The position numbers and the translations under genes were made by a program. From assembly GCA_030710605.1 (NCBI GenBank), contig CP092879.1:25621241-25685240 (forward strand): a stretch of DNA of 64,000 bases. The letters are read 5' to 3'. The stretch comes from Cordylochernes scorpioides. Lineage: Eukaryota > Arthropoda > Arachnida > Pseudoscorpiones > Chernetidae. This document shows, piece by piece, positions 42,712-55,003 of the stretch (the stretch's first letter is position 1; each line of letters begins with the position of its first letter). The notes under the pieces were generated by a model. It was not told where the DNA came from and ran no database searches. It was given only the letters and a program-made list of their open reading frames with translations.

Positions 42712-43526
42712 CTAGGAGCATCTAAATTGTGTGTACATGTCCGGTATATCGATCTTTCGGTTTATACTATTTCTGTCTTCCAAAGAACTCCAACTCTCCA
42801 AGAATAGCCTGCTGTGCTTTTCTTTTATATCTTGGTATATTATTGATGTTTGTTCAAAGTCTGGAATGTGGCTATTGATGAGAGCATGATCTACTAATAA
42901 AGAGGTCGGGTTATGGTGTTTTAGGGCTGATTTGTGCTGGTTGATTCTTTCTATTAATGGTTTACCGGTTTCTCCTATGTAGACGGCTTGGCAAGACTTG
43001 CATGGTATTTTGTATATGACATTGGTTCTATTGTTTGGTTCAGTGATCTTTTTTGTATCAGGATGGCGGAGGATGTTGTTAAGATTCGAGGTAGATTGGA
43101 ATCTTGTTGTGATATTGTAGTATTTTAGTTTTCTAGCTATTCTTTCACAGCCATAGCTGTATGGTAGGAAGCAAAAAATGTTTTGGGATGAAGTCTGTCT
43201 ATTGTTTGTGGATGATATTCTCGGTCTGTAGAAATGCTTTTTGATAAACGGTTTAGGGTAATTATTGCTAAGTAGTTCTTTAAATATCTAGGTTCTTTCT
43301 TTTTTTGTGTCGTTATTGTTTGTTGAAAAGTGTGTGATTAGTCTTTTTGAAAGAGTTTTTACCACGGAAATTTTATGGTGGATGGGACCAAATGAATTGA
43401 AGTTCAGATAGCTTCCAGTATGGGTTGGTTTTCGGTATATTCGAGTTTCAATTCTATCTTGGTTTTTGGTTAGTTGTATGTCTAGAAACGGTAGGGAGTT
43501 ATTTTCTTCTATTTCAAAGGTGAATT
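42712..43526 (-). pseudogene. PLE-A left unit, C-terminal part with GIY-YIG endonuclease
   Basis: This continues the RT frame at 43527 after a frameshift at the AAACCCTTTT run. On the minus strand it encodes the end of the RT thumb and the GIY-YIG nuclease (VIYKIPCKSCQAVYIGETGK by comparison with the right unit), ending at the TAG 42712-42714. A stop occurs near 43290 (the ACCTAGATATTT stretch). The GIY-YIG domain nicks DNA for insertion in this superfamily. Confidence 0.72.
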
Positions 43527-44545
43527 TTAAAAGGGTTTGAGATTAATCAAGAAATTCAGAATGGTGGAAAGATCAACTTTTGTGATGCATAGTATATCAT
43601 CAATATAGCGTTTCCAGATTATTACTTGTAGTTGTGCTGTGTCTGCAATTATTTTATCAATTTTGTCCATGTAGATGTTAGCTAATGCTGATGAAACAGG
43701 ATTCCCCATTGGTAAACCTTTTTCTTTTTTGAAATATCTGTCTTTTTTTTTTTTATATCCAAAATAATTAAGTGCTAGACAAAGTTCAATCAGATCTATA
43801 AGGGCTTCTTTAGGGATAGGAAGGATGATTTCCGGATGGTTGTGTAAGAATTCTTGAAGTGCCAGGATAGCTTCATCATGCGGGATTGATGTATAAAGAG
43901 ATTCTATATCAAAAGATACCATATAGCTGTCATGTGGAATTGGAATATTATTGATGGTTTCAATAGCTGCTACTGGATTGGGGACTGTGTAAGGGAGTTT
44001 TTTCTGGAATGGTGAGATGATTGACGACAAATATTTCGCGATAGGGTATAAGGGAGATCCTGAGTATGATATTATGGGACGCAATGGGGTATTAGCTTTG
44101 TGGATTTTTGGTAGACCATATAAATTCGGAAGATTCTGGTTTGTTGCTTTAAAGGCTTCAAAGGTTTTACTATCTAGTTTGTATTGCCGTTTTATTCTAT
44201 TGAAATGTCTATTGAAATCTTTTATGAGGTTGGGTAGAGGGCTTTTTGTCAGTGGTTGATATATTTCCTGATTTTGAAGTAACTGTTCGATTTTGTTGTT
44301 GTATTCTATTACGTCCATGATTACGGTATTTCTGCCTTTATCTGAAGGAGTTATGATGATTTGTTTGTTTTCTTTTAAAGACCTTATAGTGTTTCTTTCA
44401 TCTCTATTTAAATTTGTCTTGTTTTGCATTTCCAATTTCTTAATGATCGGGGTTATTTCTGTTCTAATTCTTGTCTTTTGGTCGTCTGGGAGTTTTTTTA
44501 TTGCATTTTCTATTGCGGCTAAAGTCTTGGGAGTGTTGATCAACA
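43527..44545 (-). pseudogene. PLE-A left unit, reverse transcriptase
   Basis: This is an RT of the Penelope-like class. Visible motifs are TPSDKGRNTVIMD, LYGLPKIHKANTPLRPIISY, MVSFDIESLYTSIP, GLPMGNPVSSALANIYMD and KRYIDDILCI with the catalytic YIDD. The reading frame begins at the inverted junction, so the N-terminus is missing. It ends at TAA in the run AAACCCTTTTAA, where the downstream sequence is in another frame. No intron is seen. Confidence 0.82.
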
Positions 44546-45498
44546 TGGACAAAATTGATAAAATAATTGCAGACACAGCACAACTAGAAGTAATAATCTG
44601 GAAACGCTATATTGATGATATACTATGCATCACAAAAGTTGATCTTTCCACCATTCTGAATTTCTTGAATAATCTCAAACCCTTTTGAAATTCACCTTTG
44701 AAATAGAAGAAAATAACTCCCTACCGTTTCTAGACATACAACTAACCAAGATAGAATTGAAACTCGAATATACCGAAAACCAACCCATATTGGAAGCTAT
44801 CTGAACTTCAATTCATTTGGTCCCATCCACCATAAAATTTCCGTGGTAAAAAACTCTTTAAAAAAGACTAATCACACACTTTTCAACCAACAATAATGAC
44901 ACACAAAAAAGAAAGAACCAAGATATTTCAAGAACTACTTAGCAATAATCACCCTAAACCGTTTATCAAAAAGCATTTCTACAGACCGAGAACATCATCC
45001 ACAAACAATAGACAGACTTCATCCCAAAACATTTTTTGCTCCCTACCATACAGCTATGGCTGTGAAAGAATAGCTAGAAAACTAAAATACTACAATATCA
45101 CAACAAGATTCCAATCTACCTCGAATCTTAACAACATCCTCCGCCATCCTGATACAAAAAAGATCACTGAACCAAACAATAGAACCAATGTCATATACAA
45201 AATACCATGCAAGTCTTGCCAAGCCGTCTACATAGGAGAAACCGGTAAACCATTAATAGAAAGAATCAACCAGCACAAATCAGCCCTAAAACACCATAAC
45301 CCGACCTCCTTATTAGTAGATCATGCTCTCATCAATAGCCACATTCCAGACTTTGAACAAACATCAATAATATACCAAGATATAAAAGAAAAGCACAGCA
45401 GGCTATTCTTGGAGAGTTGGAGTTCTTTGGAAGACAGAAATAGTATAAACCGAAAGATCGATATACCGGACATGTACACACAATTTAGATGCTCCTAG
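44546..45498 (+). pseudogene. PLE-A right unit, RT tail and GIY-YIG endonuclease
   Basis: This is 5'-truncated at the junction. It begins in the RT palm (MDKIDKIIADTAQ then KRYIDDILCI), stops at TGA in the run AAACCCTTTTGA (44685), and resumes in another frame. The second frame (44896-45498) gives the thumb, the CxxC linker and the GIY-YIG nuclease (VIYKIPCKSCQAVYIGETGK), and ends DMYTQFRCS. The frame break is at the same place as in the left unit. Gypsy-2 starts 22 bp after the stop. Confidence 0.8.
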
Positions 45499-45520
45499 AT
45501 TAGGAACCTCTATATATATA

Positions 45521-46297
45521 TGTGATGATTTAAGACCATGGAACTGTTGTAAATAGTCTAGATATCTACTACCACATGTTCCACCCCTTGACTGTATATA
45601 ACTTCTTATGTACTGCACATAGAAAGCCTCAACTAACATCAATCTGTACCGCGTAAGAATCTAATAAAGTATATCAACTGTACAGATAGAAGGAATGGAG
45701 ACTAACAGGAGAAAATTAAGGTTAAAACTAATCAGGCTTAGGACAGAAGTCGAAGCAAGGCCTAGCAAAAGAGGCTTAAAACCAGCCCAACTATAAATAA
45801 TTTACAAGTCAATACTTCCTGACAGAACCGGGCGTATCTGATAACGCAGAAGTTATAAAAGTCGAGTAACGCCCCGTACTTCCTGGCCAAGACCGGACGT
45901 ATTTTCCATCAAAGAAAGCCGCAAGGCCAATTACAGAAGACATCACCTAAGTAGGTCAACCAATAGCCAACGGCCATGTGACATGGTCCCGCCAATTGGG
46001 AAAGAATCACCTAAATAGGTCAGCCAATTAGAAAGAAGCAAGGTCGTGGTGTTAAATCGAGGACCTAGAATAGTTAGTATCCGCTTGGCTCGCAACAAGG
46101 TAACACTTGCTCTAAAGATCTCCCTCTCTCCTCATCCCATTCCTTCTTGACGTCAGACGCTTTTAGTGGAATCTCTGTTTGTTTATTTCACCTTTGGCCC
46201 AGCTGTGTCGCCTTCCACCACGACTGCACGGTAGAGTTGACATCGAGGTTCGTCTAGCATCAGGTAACACTGGTCCCAGAGGTCCCAAGATATCACA
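45521..46297 (+). repeat. Gypsy-2 5' LTR
   Basis: This 777-bp direct repeat partner of 52687-53463 supplies promoter and R/U5. The inner flank (GACTCCCCCGTACCGAAGAG) is where the primer-binding site should be. I could not match it to a tRNA. Confidence 0.9.
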
Positions 46298-46378
46298 GAC
46301 TCCCCCGTACCGAAGAGTCGACAGGATAGTGGACGCCAAGGTACAAGTAAGCAAATAGACCACTGTCTGTACAGAAAG

Positions 46379-47507
46379 ATGGAACAGGGAAGAGAGGAGA
46401 ATCCAAAGGAACCAATGGAGTCCGATCCCGACTCCGAAAGTGGCGGAAGCACCACTTTTCCAAAGAAAGAAAACACTCTCGGTAGAACGGAGGAAATCGC
46501 CACCGGCCAGGAAGACGTCACACCCCCGCCGCCGGTGTCAGATGTCCTGGGGAGTTTAGCCAGGACGATATATCAGCTCTCCTCGGCGACAGAACTATCG
46601 CGGGATGTGGAGCTACCGCGTTACGATGGTTCGTACGAGGCGCAGAGCTTCTTCGACAACTACGACGCCCAAGCTGATCTGGCCCAACTACACTACACCG
46701 AAAGACTGAGAAGGCTTCCCAACCTCCTACAAGGTAAGGCCCTGCACTACTTCCGCAGCCTAAAATTAGACAAATTATATTACGTTGACGCAAGGCAGGC
46801 CCTGATAGACCTCTTTCCTGAAACCACAAACGCATCATTTGCCCAATTCTTGGCCATTAAGTTGACAGATCGCTCCTCGTTAGAGGAATATTATCAAAAA
46901 AAGACGGTGTGTGGCCTACAGCTGAACCTTCTCCACAAAATCCTTTTAGAATCCCTGACTGATGGGTTACCCGTCGCTGATCAGCGCATTGTCGCTGCCG
47001 TGCAACCGAACACCCTCCAAGCGTGGTATAGTGTAGTATCGCGCGTAAGAGGAACCCACAGTGCGTCGCAAGTGTGCCAACAGACGACCAGAACAACGCC
47101 CAACCCTTCCTTCGCACCGTCACCGAGGTACAGTGCTCCGCGACCATGGTCAGCGCGACCCAACTACTCTGCCAATCCACCCCCTTCATCCTGCAGGTAT
47201 TGTGGCGCCATGCACTGGCACGCCCAGTGCCCCCAAACGGCCTGCACAGAGCCGTCCAAGACCTGTGTACCGAGTCACAACTTATCCGCAGCACGACAGA
47301 ACTGTGTTGTCCTCTCCCGCACCCTTCCAAGTTAACAACACGCGAGCGCATGTTACCCGCTCACCTGATCCTCTCTACACCACGAGCCCAGCGCAAGCAG
47401 TGAACCCTAGCTGTCCCATAGGTACCTCGACCACGGCACCAAAACAGGCCTGTTCCGACGCCCAAGACAGCACAACAGTAGGTTCCTCCTCACATAACTT
47501 TCGTTGA
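46379..47507 (+). pseudogene. gag: Gypsy-2 gag, one frame change near the C-terminus
   Basis: This is the particle structural protein. The ATG at 46379 lies 81 bp after the LTR. The capsid-like part (about residues 75-215) includes LPRYDGSYEAQSFFDNYD, LLQGKALHYFRSLKL and SLEEYYQKKT. The nucleocapsid has one zinc knuckle, CRYCGAMHWHAQC. The first frame ends at 47335, but the neighbouring frame (to 47507) continues the Pro/Thr-rich tail by comparison with Gypsy-1, which implies an indel shortly after the knuckle. The tail frame ends at TGA 47505-47507, overlapping the open pol frame (from 47482). Confidence 0.8.
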
Positions 47508-50500
47508 ACAATTGCTCGTTCGAGCTGAACTGCCCAATAATGTAAACCTTCCTCTACTACTTGATACAGGAGCATCTATCGATATAATTAGTCGGAATAC
47601 TTTTAAAATAATAGAAACCAATTTGCAAAAGAAAATACCTGTTCACCCATTTAACTTAACTATTAATGCCATAGCTAACAATATTTTCACCATAGGTTAT
47701 ATCTTTTTAAACGTAAAAATAGGTAACATAACGCAGAACCTAAAATTCCATATTATAGATGCCCCCTTGCCTTTTGGCATATTATCCCTTAACTCCATAA
47801 AAAGATTTCTACTAATTATAAACTGTCCTCAGCTACTCCTGTATCAAGATAATGTACCTCTACCAACTACCTTATACAAATTCACCTCGTGCAAGCAACA
47901 CGTGTCCCATGGACAGGTTAATACAACTGTCCCATTTACTAAATCTTCCCCTCCTGGAACGGGTTGCTCACACGTGGTGAACTCCAACACTCTTATTTGG
48001 CCTCAATGTAATGTTCCTGATCCTATTTTCAACGCCTCTATGTCCTCCTCTTGCATATCTTTGGACACAAGTAACCTAGATCACTGTCCCTATAATTTAC
48101 ACAAGGTACTGCATCAATTTACACCCGTTTTCGCCGCCAATAAATACGACGTCCCTAAGCTTAAAATACCTCCCGTAAAAATCAATACTACTTCGGACAA
48201 GGTAATTGCCTTACGTCCTTATCGCGTACCCCTAAATGACCAACTTGAAATACAAACACAGATCGAACACATGCTTGAACACGGTATAATTACAACCTCT
48301 GTATCTCCCTACGCCAGTCCTATTACGCTTGTCACCAAGCGTGACAAATCAAAACGCTTTTGTGTTGACTATCGTAGGATTAATGAAATCATTGCACCAG
48401 ACGTCCATCCTCTCCCCTTGATAGAGAATATACTCGACAAACTCTCACGCGCCAAATATTTCTCCTCAGCCGACATATCTTCTGCCTACTGGCAGGTCGA
48501 AATAGATCCCAGTTCCCGTCACCTTTTAGCTTTCGTGACATTAGACGGGCAATACGAATTTTGTAGGCTTCCTTTTGGGATGCGCAACTCACCACAGATT
48601 TTTGAACGTGCAATAAACCAAATATTCCAAAAATATAAGTTAAACTTCATAGCCCACTATTTCGATGATTTTATTATCTTTTCGGATACCTTAGAAGAGC
48701 ATATTCAACACGTAGAAAAATTCCTGGAGATCTGCCAACAGGAAAATATTAAACTAAACTATAAAAAATGTGAATTTTTGAAGACATCAATAGAATTTCT
48801 AGGATACACTATTAAGAACGGAACTTACACACCGCAGACCCGTAATCTCGATATTATTAACGCTATCAAACCTCCCTTCAACCAAAAAACGTTACAGTCC
48901 TTTTTAGGAGCCGTCAACGTGTATAACAAGTTTATACCAGATTATGCCCGTCTCAGAACCCCACTCAACAATTTACTTAAAAAGGACACTAAATGGCAAT
49001 GGGACGACAAATGTCAACAGGCATTCACGGCTCTCAAGGAGAGCTTAACACGTAAGCCCGTATTACATCTGTATCAGGATGGCTTACCCTGCCGCTTGTA
49101 CTGTGACGCCTCCACCCAGGGAATCGCAGGAATTCTCAAACAAGTACATCCGGATGGAAAAGTTCATCCCACACAGTATTACAGTAGAGCACTACGCCCT
49201 CACGAACGCAACTATACCATTTCAGAGTTAGAATGCTTAGCGATCGTAGAAAGCATCGAAAAATTCCGCATCTATCTATCCGGTACCAAATTCACTGTCT
49301 ACTCCGACCACCAAGCCCTACAATGGCTTAAAACTATTAAAAAACCCGTCAGGACGACTTTTTAGGTGGAGTTTAAGACTATCCACTTACGACTATGAAA
49401 TACAGTACCTCAAGGGAACCCAGCAACACGAGGCCGATTTGCTTTCTCGCAATCCATTTTGTGGATTTATCAGTGCCCGTACTATTAAGAAACACCAACC
49501 GAATATCACAGATACCAGTGTCGCTGTAGACGTCAACGGTCTACACACCATACGGCGTAAAGGTGTAAATCGAATAATAATACCCGAAGCTCTTCAACAC
49601 TCGCTTATGAACCAGGTTCACAGCGAATACAACCATCCCGGTATCTCCCAAATGGCTCGCCTAATCTCTACTCAGTATTACTGGAAAGGTATGGCCAAGT
49701 CCATACAAAAATTTGTAAATTCCTGTCATACCTGCCAAATCATCAAAAGACCCAAAGGTAAGCCTTATGGCACCTTAGGACAAATTCCCCCACCACAACA
49801 GCCATTCGATTTAATATCAATAGATACAATAGCCGGATTTTCGAAATACGGACACTCCAAGACGTATCTCCATGTTATAGTGGATCACTTGACCAGATAC
49901 GCTTGGGCATTCCCATCGAAATCTACAAGTACCTTAACGTACATCCAAACCCTAAAAAAGGTACTACAACAAGGGTCTCCAAAACGTCTACTTTCGGATA
50001 GAGCGCCCGCATTCACCTCCGAAAAATTCCGCAAATTTCTGCTATCTCGCGGGATACAACCACTGCTTACCACCAGTAACAATCCGCAAGCTAACGGATT
50101 GATAGAACGATTGAACGCCACCATCACTGGAAAACTAAGGTTACTTTATCTCGAAAACCCGAAGACATCTTGGACCAAACTAATTAAACAAGTTGTCCAA
50201 ATCTATAACCAATCCCCGCACACCGTCACAGGTTTCCCACCGATCTTCTTGATGTTTAATAGCATCCCACCAGAACTAAAAAATCATTACAACCCGTTCC
50301 CCGACGTACAGAAGGCTAGGCAACTCGCCTCCAGCAGAACACAGCTTAAGCATGAAAGGGACAAACAAAGATATGATAAAGGTCATCAAGCCCCGCATTT
50401 TGAGATTGGTGACCTAGTCCTCGTAAAAAATTATAAACATCCCGATACGGGAAAATTAGCACCATACTTCACAGGTCCGTTTACAATTATAGAAATAATA

Positions 50501-50770
50501 TCCCCAAACGTAGTCCGAATTAACAGACCCAATCGACCCCTAAATAAAGAAGATGATACAGTTCATGTGAACAAACTTAAATACTATACAGAAGATATCT
50601 TATTCCTCGCGCCCCAGCCTCTAATTCCAACACCTCGCGTAACACCTGATGTCCACTTGATAGAATTCGGCCATTTATGTCCCACAATATTTGACGCGCA
50701 GAAATCCCGTCTTATACCCCCGATTTGCTCAGCGCCTTTTCTGCACCTTAATGCAGAGATCTTCCAATAA
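47482..50770 (+). pseudogene. pol: Gypsy-2 pol: protease, RT, RNase H, integrase
   Basis: This is the polyprotein of the replication enzymes. The protease has LLLDTGASIDII. The RT has LVTKRDKSKRFCVDYRRINE, SSAYWQVEIDP, RLPFGMRNSPQIFERA and YFDDF (near 48658). RNase H has YCDAS, SELECLAIVES and SDHQALQWL. An extra base in the A run at 49339-49344 shifts the frame and gives a stop at 49365. The other frame carries on to the integrase, with NHPGISQMARL and CHTCQ in the zinc region and IDTIAGF, SDRAPAF and GLIERLN as the D,D,E core. The C-terminal part ends after VHVNKLKYY and a short tail. Apart from that one indel the reading frame is open, so it was inactivated recently. Confidence 0.9.
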
Positions 50771-52686
50771 GTTGAAAGAAAGCAAGCAAGCCCCCTCGCT
50801 CCCCCTCTTGACCTAAATCCGGAATCGCATTAAAAATAGCTTCGCTCCCTCCTCTTCCGCTGGACACGAGCAAACAAACAGCCGACATCTTGTTACGGCC
50901 CGTCACCAGGTCTAGATTCTCTCGCCCTCAATTAACTTGTCAACTTAACATCGACACTTAGATCCAAGGACAACATTTTACTTACAAAAATCACACACAC
51001 CCACATAAGTTTAAAAAAAACGACAACATTAGGACTCGATGAGTTTCACAGTTGGAAACAATGTGATCCACGAGTCACGTCAAACATGAAACAAATTCGA
51101 TAAGTTAGAAAAACTTAGGCCAACAAGACCAAAGATATCAATCGAGGACAATTTAAAGCTCTCTCTACCCATCCTAAAAAAAACAGGAACATTACGATTG
51201 GCCTACAACTTTCCTTTCTTTCACGATATATAATTTCTATGTATAATCTTACTTACTCTTCTTTCTCGATGAACATTTTTTTTAAATTTTCATTTTAATA
51301 TCTTGTATATAATCATTATATAGCTCTTATAATTGTTTTTTTTTTACGTCAACCAATCAGTTTAGATTATTGTCATTTTATTTTATTTTTCTTTACCAAA
51401 ACTTATTTACTTTTGCTTTATGACTCTATTCTATAATCAACTTTATATTTTATCTTTCATATCTAATAATCTCAAGTTTATATTTCATGCTTATATGACT
51501 AATTTGCATTTTGTCATTTTATATTTTTTCTCACTTTATAAATTAGATGTTATTTACATTGTTTCATCTTCCGCTACCATGTCAATGCTATCGAGTATAT
51601 TACTGCTCATTTTTAATTTTCATTTAATATTTTCACTTTCTATTACCCCTTATATACTGCTGTAGTGTGTTAATCTTTGTATCATGTCATCACTATTTTT
51701 ACTTTTCTTTTTAAGATTACTTTGCATTTAACTTCGCAATTCTATTTTCGATTTTTTAAATCCTTTAACGCTATATGCAAAGCCTTAATTTCGCAATTTC
51801 ACATCTCAATGATATATTCTTTTATAATCAAACTAAAAATCATGATCTAAAAACAGGGCAATCTTCAATAACCTCTTAAACAACCACTTTAAAGGTTACC
51901 TCTTAATAAATACTAACCCTTTTCCGCAGGAACTTTTAACTCCTTCGCAGGCTAGACTTGACCTACTTTGATTTCGTAATTAACAATCTTGTCACATCGT
52001 CCCCCGGATTTACCTATCCCTACTTCTGGCTTGGATACGTGCAAATTGTATTTTTTTTTTATTCCAGGGCACTCTCATGCCACACGCTGGCACATTTTTT
52101 TTTATTTTACTCTTTTTCTCGCTAAGCCCCTGACGACTCTAATTAAAACTTTGATTTCTGGTCACTGATCTTCGCCCTCATTTATCCTGCATGCGTACGT
52201 CTTAACGACTAATTACTAAAACCCATAACAATCCCCTTATCTTACTTTTCGATTGTGGTACTGTAACTTTATTAGGTCCTTAAATTTACATGTGAAACAT
52301 GGCCTAGGTTTTCCGCGCCGTGCACATTAAATGGTTTGGGACTTGAGTCAAAGTGACATTGCCTCAACCAAGTAATAACTAACCCCTCAACCCTTTCTAA
52401 CGCCCATCACGAAGAAATCATGATTTTCCCATCCAATCGTTTTTATTTTCACCTATAATCATTATATGTTCTCTATTTAATATATTATTCATATTTTTAT
52501 TTTTACTTGTATGTTTAATATTAGTTGTTTATGCTTTATTACCTCTTATGGATATACAGAAATCAACCCCATGTTATATACCAACTCATTTCAATTAATT
52601 TTTTAAAAATTACTTCCTTAATAACAGTCTTCCTATTCCGCTCTCTTAAATCCCTCCATATGAACCCTCTCACATCCGGGGCCATC
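50771..52686 (+). other. Gypsy-2 3' non-coding region
   Basis: About 1.9 kb of AT-rich, pyrimidine-rich DNA lie between integrase and the 3' LTR. No envelope-like ORF is supportable. The hydrophobic frame 51420-51665 looks like low-complexity T-rich translation. The final bases before the LTR (CTCTCACATCCGGGGCCATC) do not form an obvious polypurine tract. Confidence 0.55.
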
Positions 52687-53463
52687 TGTGATGATTTAAG
52701 ACCATGGAACTGTTGTAAATAGTCTAGATATCTACTACCACATGTTCCACCCCTTGACTGTATATAACTTCTTATGTACTGCACATAGAAAGCCTCAACT
52801 AACATCAATCTGTACCGCGTAAGAATCTAATAAAGTATATCAACTGTACAGATAGAAGGAATGGAGACTAACAGGAGAAAATTAAGGTTAAAACTAATCA
52901 GGCTTAGGACAGAAGTCGAAGCAAGGCCTAGCAAAAGAGGCTTAAATCCAGCCCAACTATAAATAATTTACAAGTCAATACTTCCTGACAGAACCGGGCG
53001 TATCTGATAACGCAGAAGTTATAAAAGTCGAGTAACGCCCCGTACTTCCTGGCCAAGACCGGACGTATTTTCCATCAAAGAAAGCCGCAAGGCCAATTAC
53101 AGAAGACATCACCTAAGTAGGTCAACCAATAGCCAACGGCCATGTGACATGGTCCCGCCAATTGGGAAAGAATCACCTAAATAGGTCAGCCAATTAGAAA
53201 GAAGCAAGGTCGTGGTGTTAAATCGAGGACCTAGAATAGTTAGTATCCGCTTGGCTCGCAACAAGGTAACACTTGCTCTAAAGATCTCCCTCTCTCCTCA
53301 TCCCATTCCTTCTTGACGTCAGACGCTTTTAGTGGAATCTCTGTTTGTTTATTTCACCTTTGGCCCAGCTGTGTCGCCTTCCACCACGACTGCACGGTAG
53401 AGTTGACATCGAGGTTCGTCTAGCATCAGGTAACACTGGTCCCAGAGGTCCCAAGATATCACA
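52687..53463 (+). repeat. Gypsy-2 3' LTR
   Basis: This is the direct repeat of 45521-46297. It has the same length and very few differences. Confidence 0.92.
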
Positions 53464-53879
53464 TATATGAACTTCAGTGAAATGTCTTCATTCATAATGC
53501 AATAGCCGAATATTTATTTTGTATATATAGATATTTACTTTTCACTCTATTTATTCATTTATTTTAATTAGTATTGTACGATATTTATTTGCATACATTA
53601 CTTTTTCATTTGGATGATTTTCGCCCGGGGAGATTGTGAGACGCCCGTGTCTCAAGTGTAACGCGCGGCTTGCCGCGAAAAGGGATGAGATCCTAGAAAA
53701 AGATGGTCGTTTAGCCCATCGAAATATCGGGAATAAAACAATGTTTTAATGTTTTAACAACGGAACCAAACATTTAAATCGACTTTGACACGTCATGAGG
53801 TTGTCCAAAAAAAAAAACAACTTTGGTATGATTTATTTATATTAATATCAATATTATAATATTTTATTTATTCATATAT

Positions 53880-54620
53880 ATAATATAGTATTAATTGAAT
53901 TTGACAAAATAGAAGTATTTGACCAAGTTCAGAATATCTTTCTAAGACGCTATTTGAACTTATCAAAATATACTCCGGGATTTATGCTGAGAATAGAGTG
54001 CGGACGAGTATCACTGGATCATCATCAAACAGATTTTGAGATTTTGGGTGAGAATCATAGAAATGGAAGAGAGCAGGCTGCCTCGTATATGTTTGGCACA
54101 CTTCTGGACATTGCACAAACATCAAAGAGCAGGCTGCAAATTTGTTGTAAACCTGTCAACTATTTTAGCTTCAAAGGGCTTTTCGTTCTTGAAGGGTTGT
54201 ACCGAATACACTGTTATACAGACCGAAATACCCGGTATTATTCGAATAGCAACTGAACAAAGCATTCAAAATGACAGAACGCAAATCCTAAATACCACTC
54301 ATTATAGTCACTTCTGTGTAATATCAGAATACAGGATGAGAAATGCATAAAATTTTAAGTGCTGTTGCTTGGAGAAACAAAGAGGGGAACCCTTGGATGA
54401 TTTATCCTTGTCTCAATCCGATAGTCAACAAATATATAACTGGATGAACGCAATGAAGTTTGATCAAGGTCTTATTTCCGCACTCTTAGGCCGCAGTCAC
54501 CATTCGGAGGAGAATAATAGAATCGCCGAATGTCGTGGCCCATTGGATGAGGGAGGCGAAGACTAGAACGCGGTTGATTGACACTAGCCTTTCAGTGATA
54601 CGCTAACCATGACGTATGCA
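53880..54620 (+). pseudogene. LINE ORF2 C-terminal relic and 3' end
   Basis: Two frames together give FLRRYLNLSKYTPGFMLRIE followed by CGRVSL (53930-54020) and, shifted, MEESRLPRICLAHFWTLHKH (54050-54110). This resembles the region after the RT in CR1/jockey-like LINEs, where YTPgymLrlElGr patterns occur. The end (54500-54620) matches the LINE tail at 20150-20290. Frames change at least twice, so it is not functional. Confidence 0.55.
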
Positions 54621-54726
54621 CGAAGGAATGTGTGGCCACTGGACATGCGTCGGACCTGAAACTGTTGTTGGGTGCTGCGCTACCTGGAGTACAGGAGCTC
54701 CATCTATGCTTCTTTTCTTCCTGTAG

Positions 54727-55003
54727 TGATAATCATGGTGGATAGTTAGCAACTGATTTTACTGTAAGTGCACCACATGTCTACACATATGGAAAGCAGT
54801 TCGACTTTGTACTTACAAATGTGCCAGAGCCCTGTTTTTGTCACTTGCACTCGATGGTGGGGTTGGACTTTTGCAAGAATCGGGGACCATTGTAGCATTT
54901 TTTTTTTTTTTTTTTTTTAGAAAAAAAGTGCCCAAAGAGGAATTCGATCCCGGTTCGTAGCGGTCGAAACCAATGGTTTAGACCATCCTACCACCGACCC
55001 CCC
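54727..55003 (-). mobile_element. tRNA-derived SINE, copy 2
   Basis: The head on the minus strand reads GGTCGGTGGTAGGATGGTCT, AACCATTGGTTTCGACCGCT and a B box with one change (GGGATCGAATTCC). The body blocks TGCAAGTGACAAAAACAGGG and CATGTGTAGACATGTGGTGC match the SINE at 33187-33450. A T run of about 22 (54898-54919) interrupts it between head and body. Confidence 0.72.

Larger units (their letters stand above)
45521..53463 (+). mobile_element. Ty3/gypsy LTR retrotransposon (Gypsy-2), full length
   Basis: The element is 7.9 kb with 777-bp LTRs (45521-46297 and 52687-53463) that start TGTGATGATTTAAG and end GATATCACA. A 4-bp duplication TATA flanks it (45517-45520 and 53464-53467). It is inserted in the 3' region of PLE-A, so it is younger than that insertion. 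The LTRs look almost identical, so the insertion is recent, though pol has one frameshift. Confidence 0.92.
42398..53745. mobile_element. Inverted Penelope-like dimer (PLE-A) interrupted by Gypsy-2
   Basis: The left unit runs on the minus strand (42398 to about 44545). A 5'-truncated unit runs on the plus strand (about 44546 to 53745) after subtraction of Gypsy-2 (45521-53463). Both outer ends carry the same terminal block (GATATTTCGATGGGCTAAAC, ATCTTTTTCTAGGATC, GCGGCAAACCGCGCG) in opposite orientation. The head-to-head join is near 44545. Inverted partial copies are a known feature of Penelope insertions. I found no clear target duplication. Confidence 0.8.

Noticed and set aside
43580..43720. 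Programmed -1 frameshift between PLE-A RT and endonuclease
   Set aside because: The shared break is real, but the site does not fit a standard slippery heptamer and PLE-B has one uninterrupted ORF. I kept it as a question, not a call.
46857..47351. Long minus-strand frames opposite Gypsy-2 gag
   Set aside because: These are shadow frames of a coding region with strong codon structure on the plus strand.
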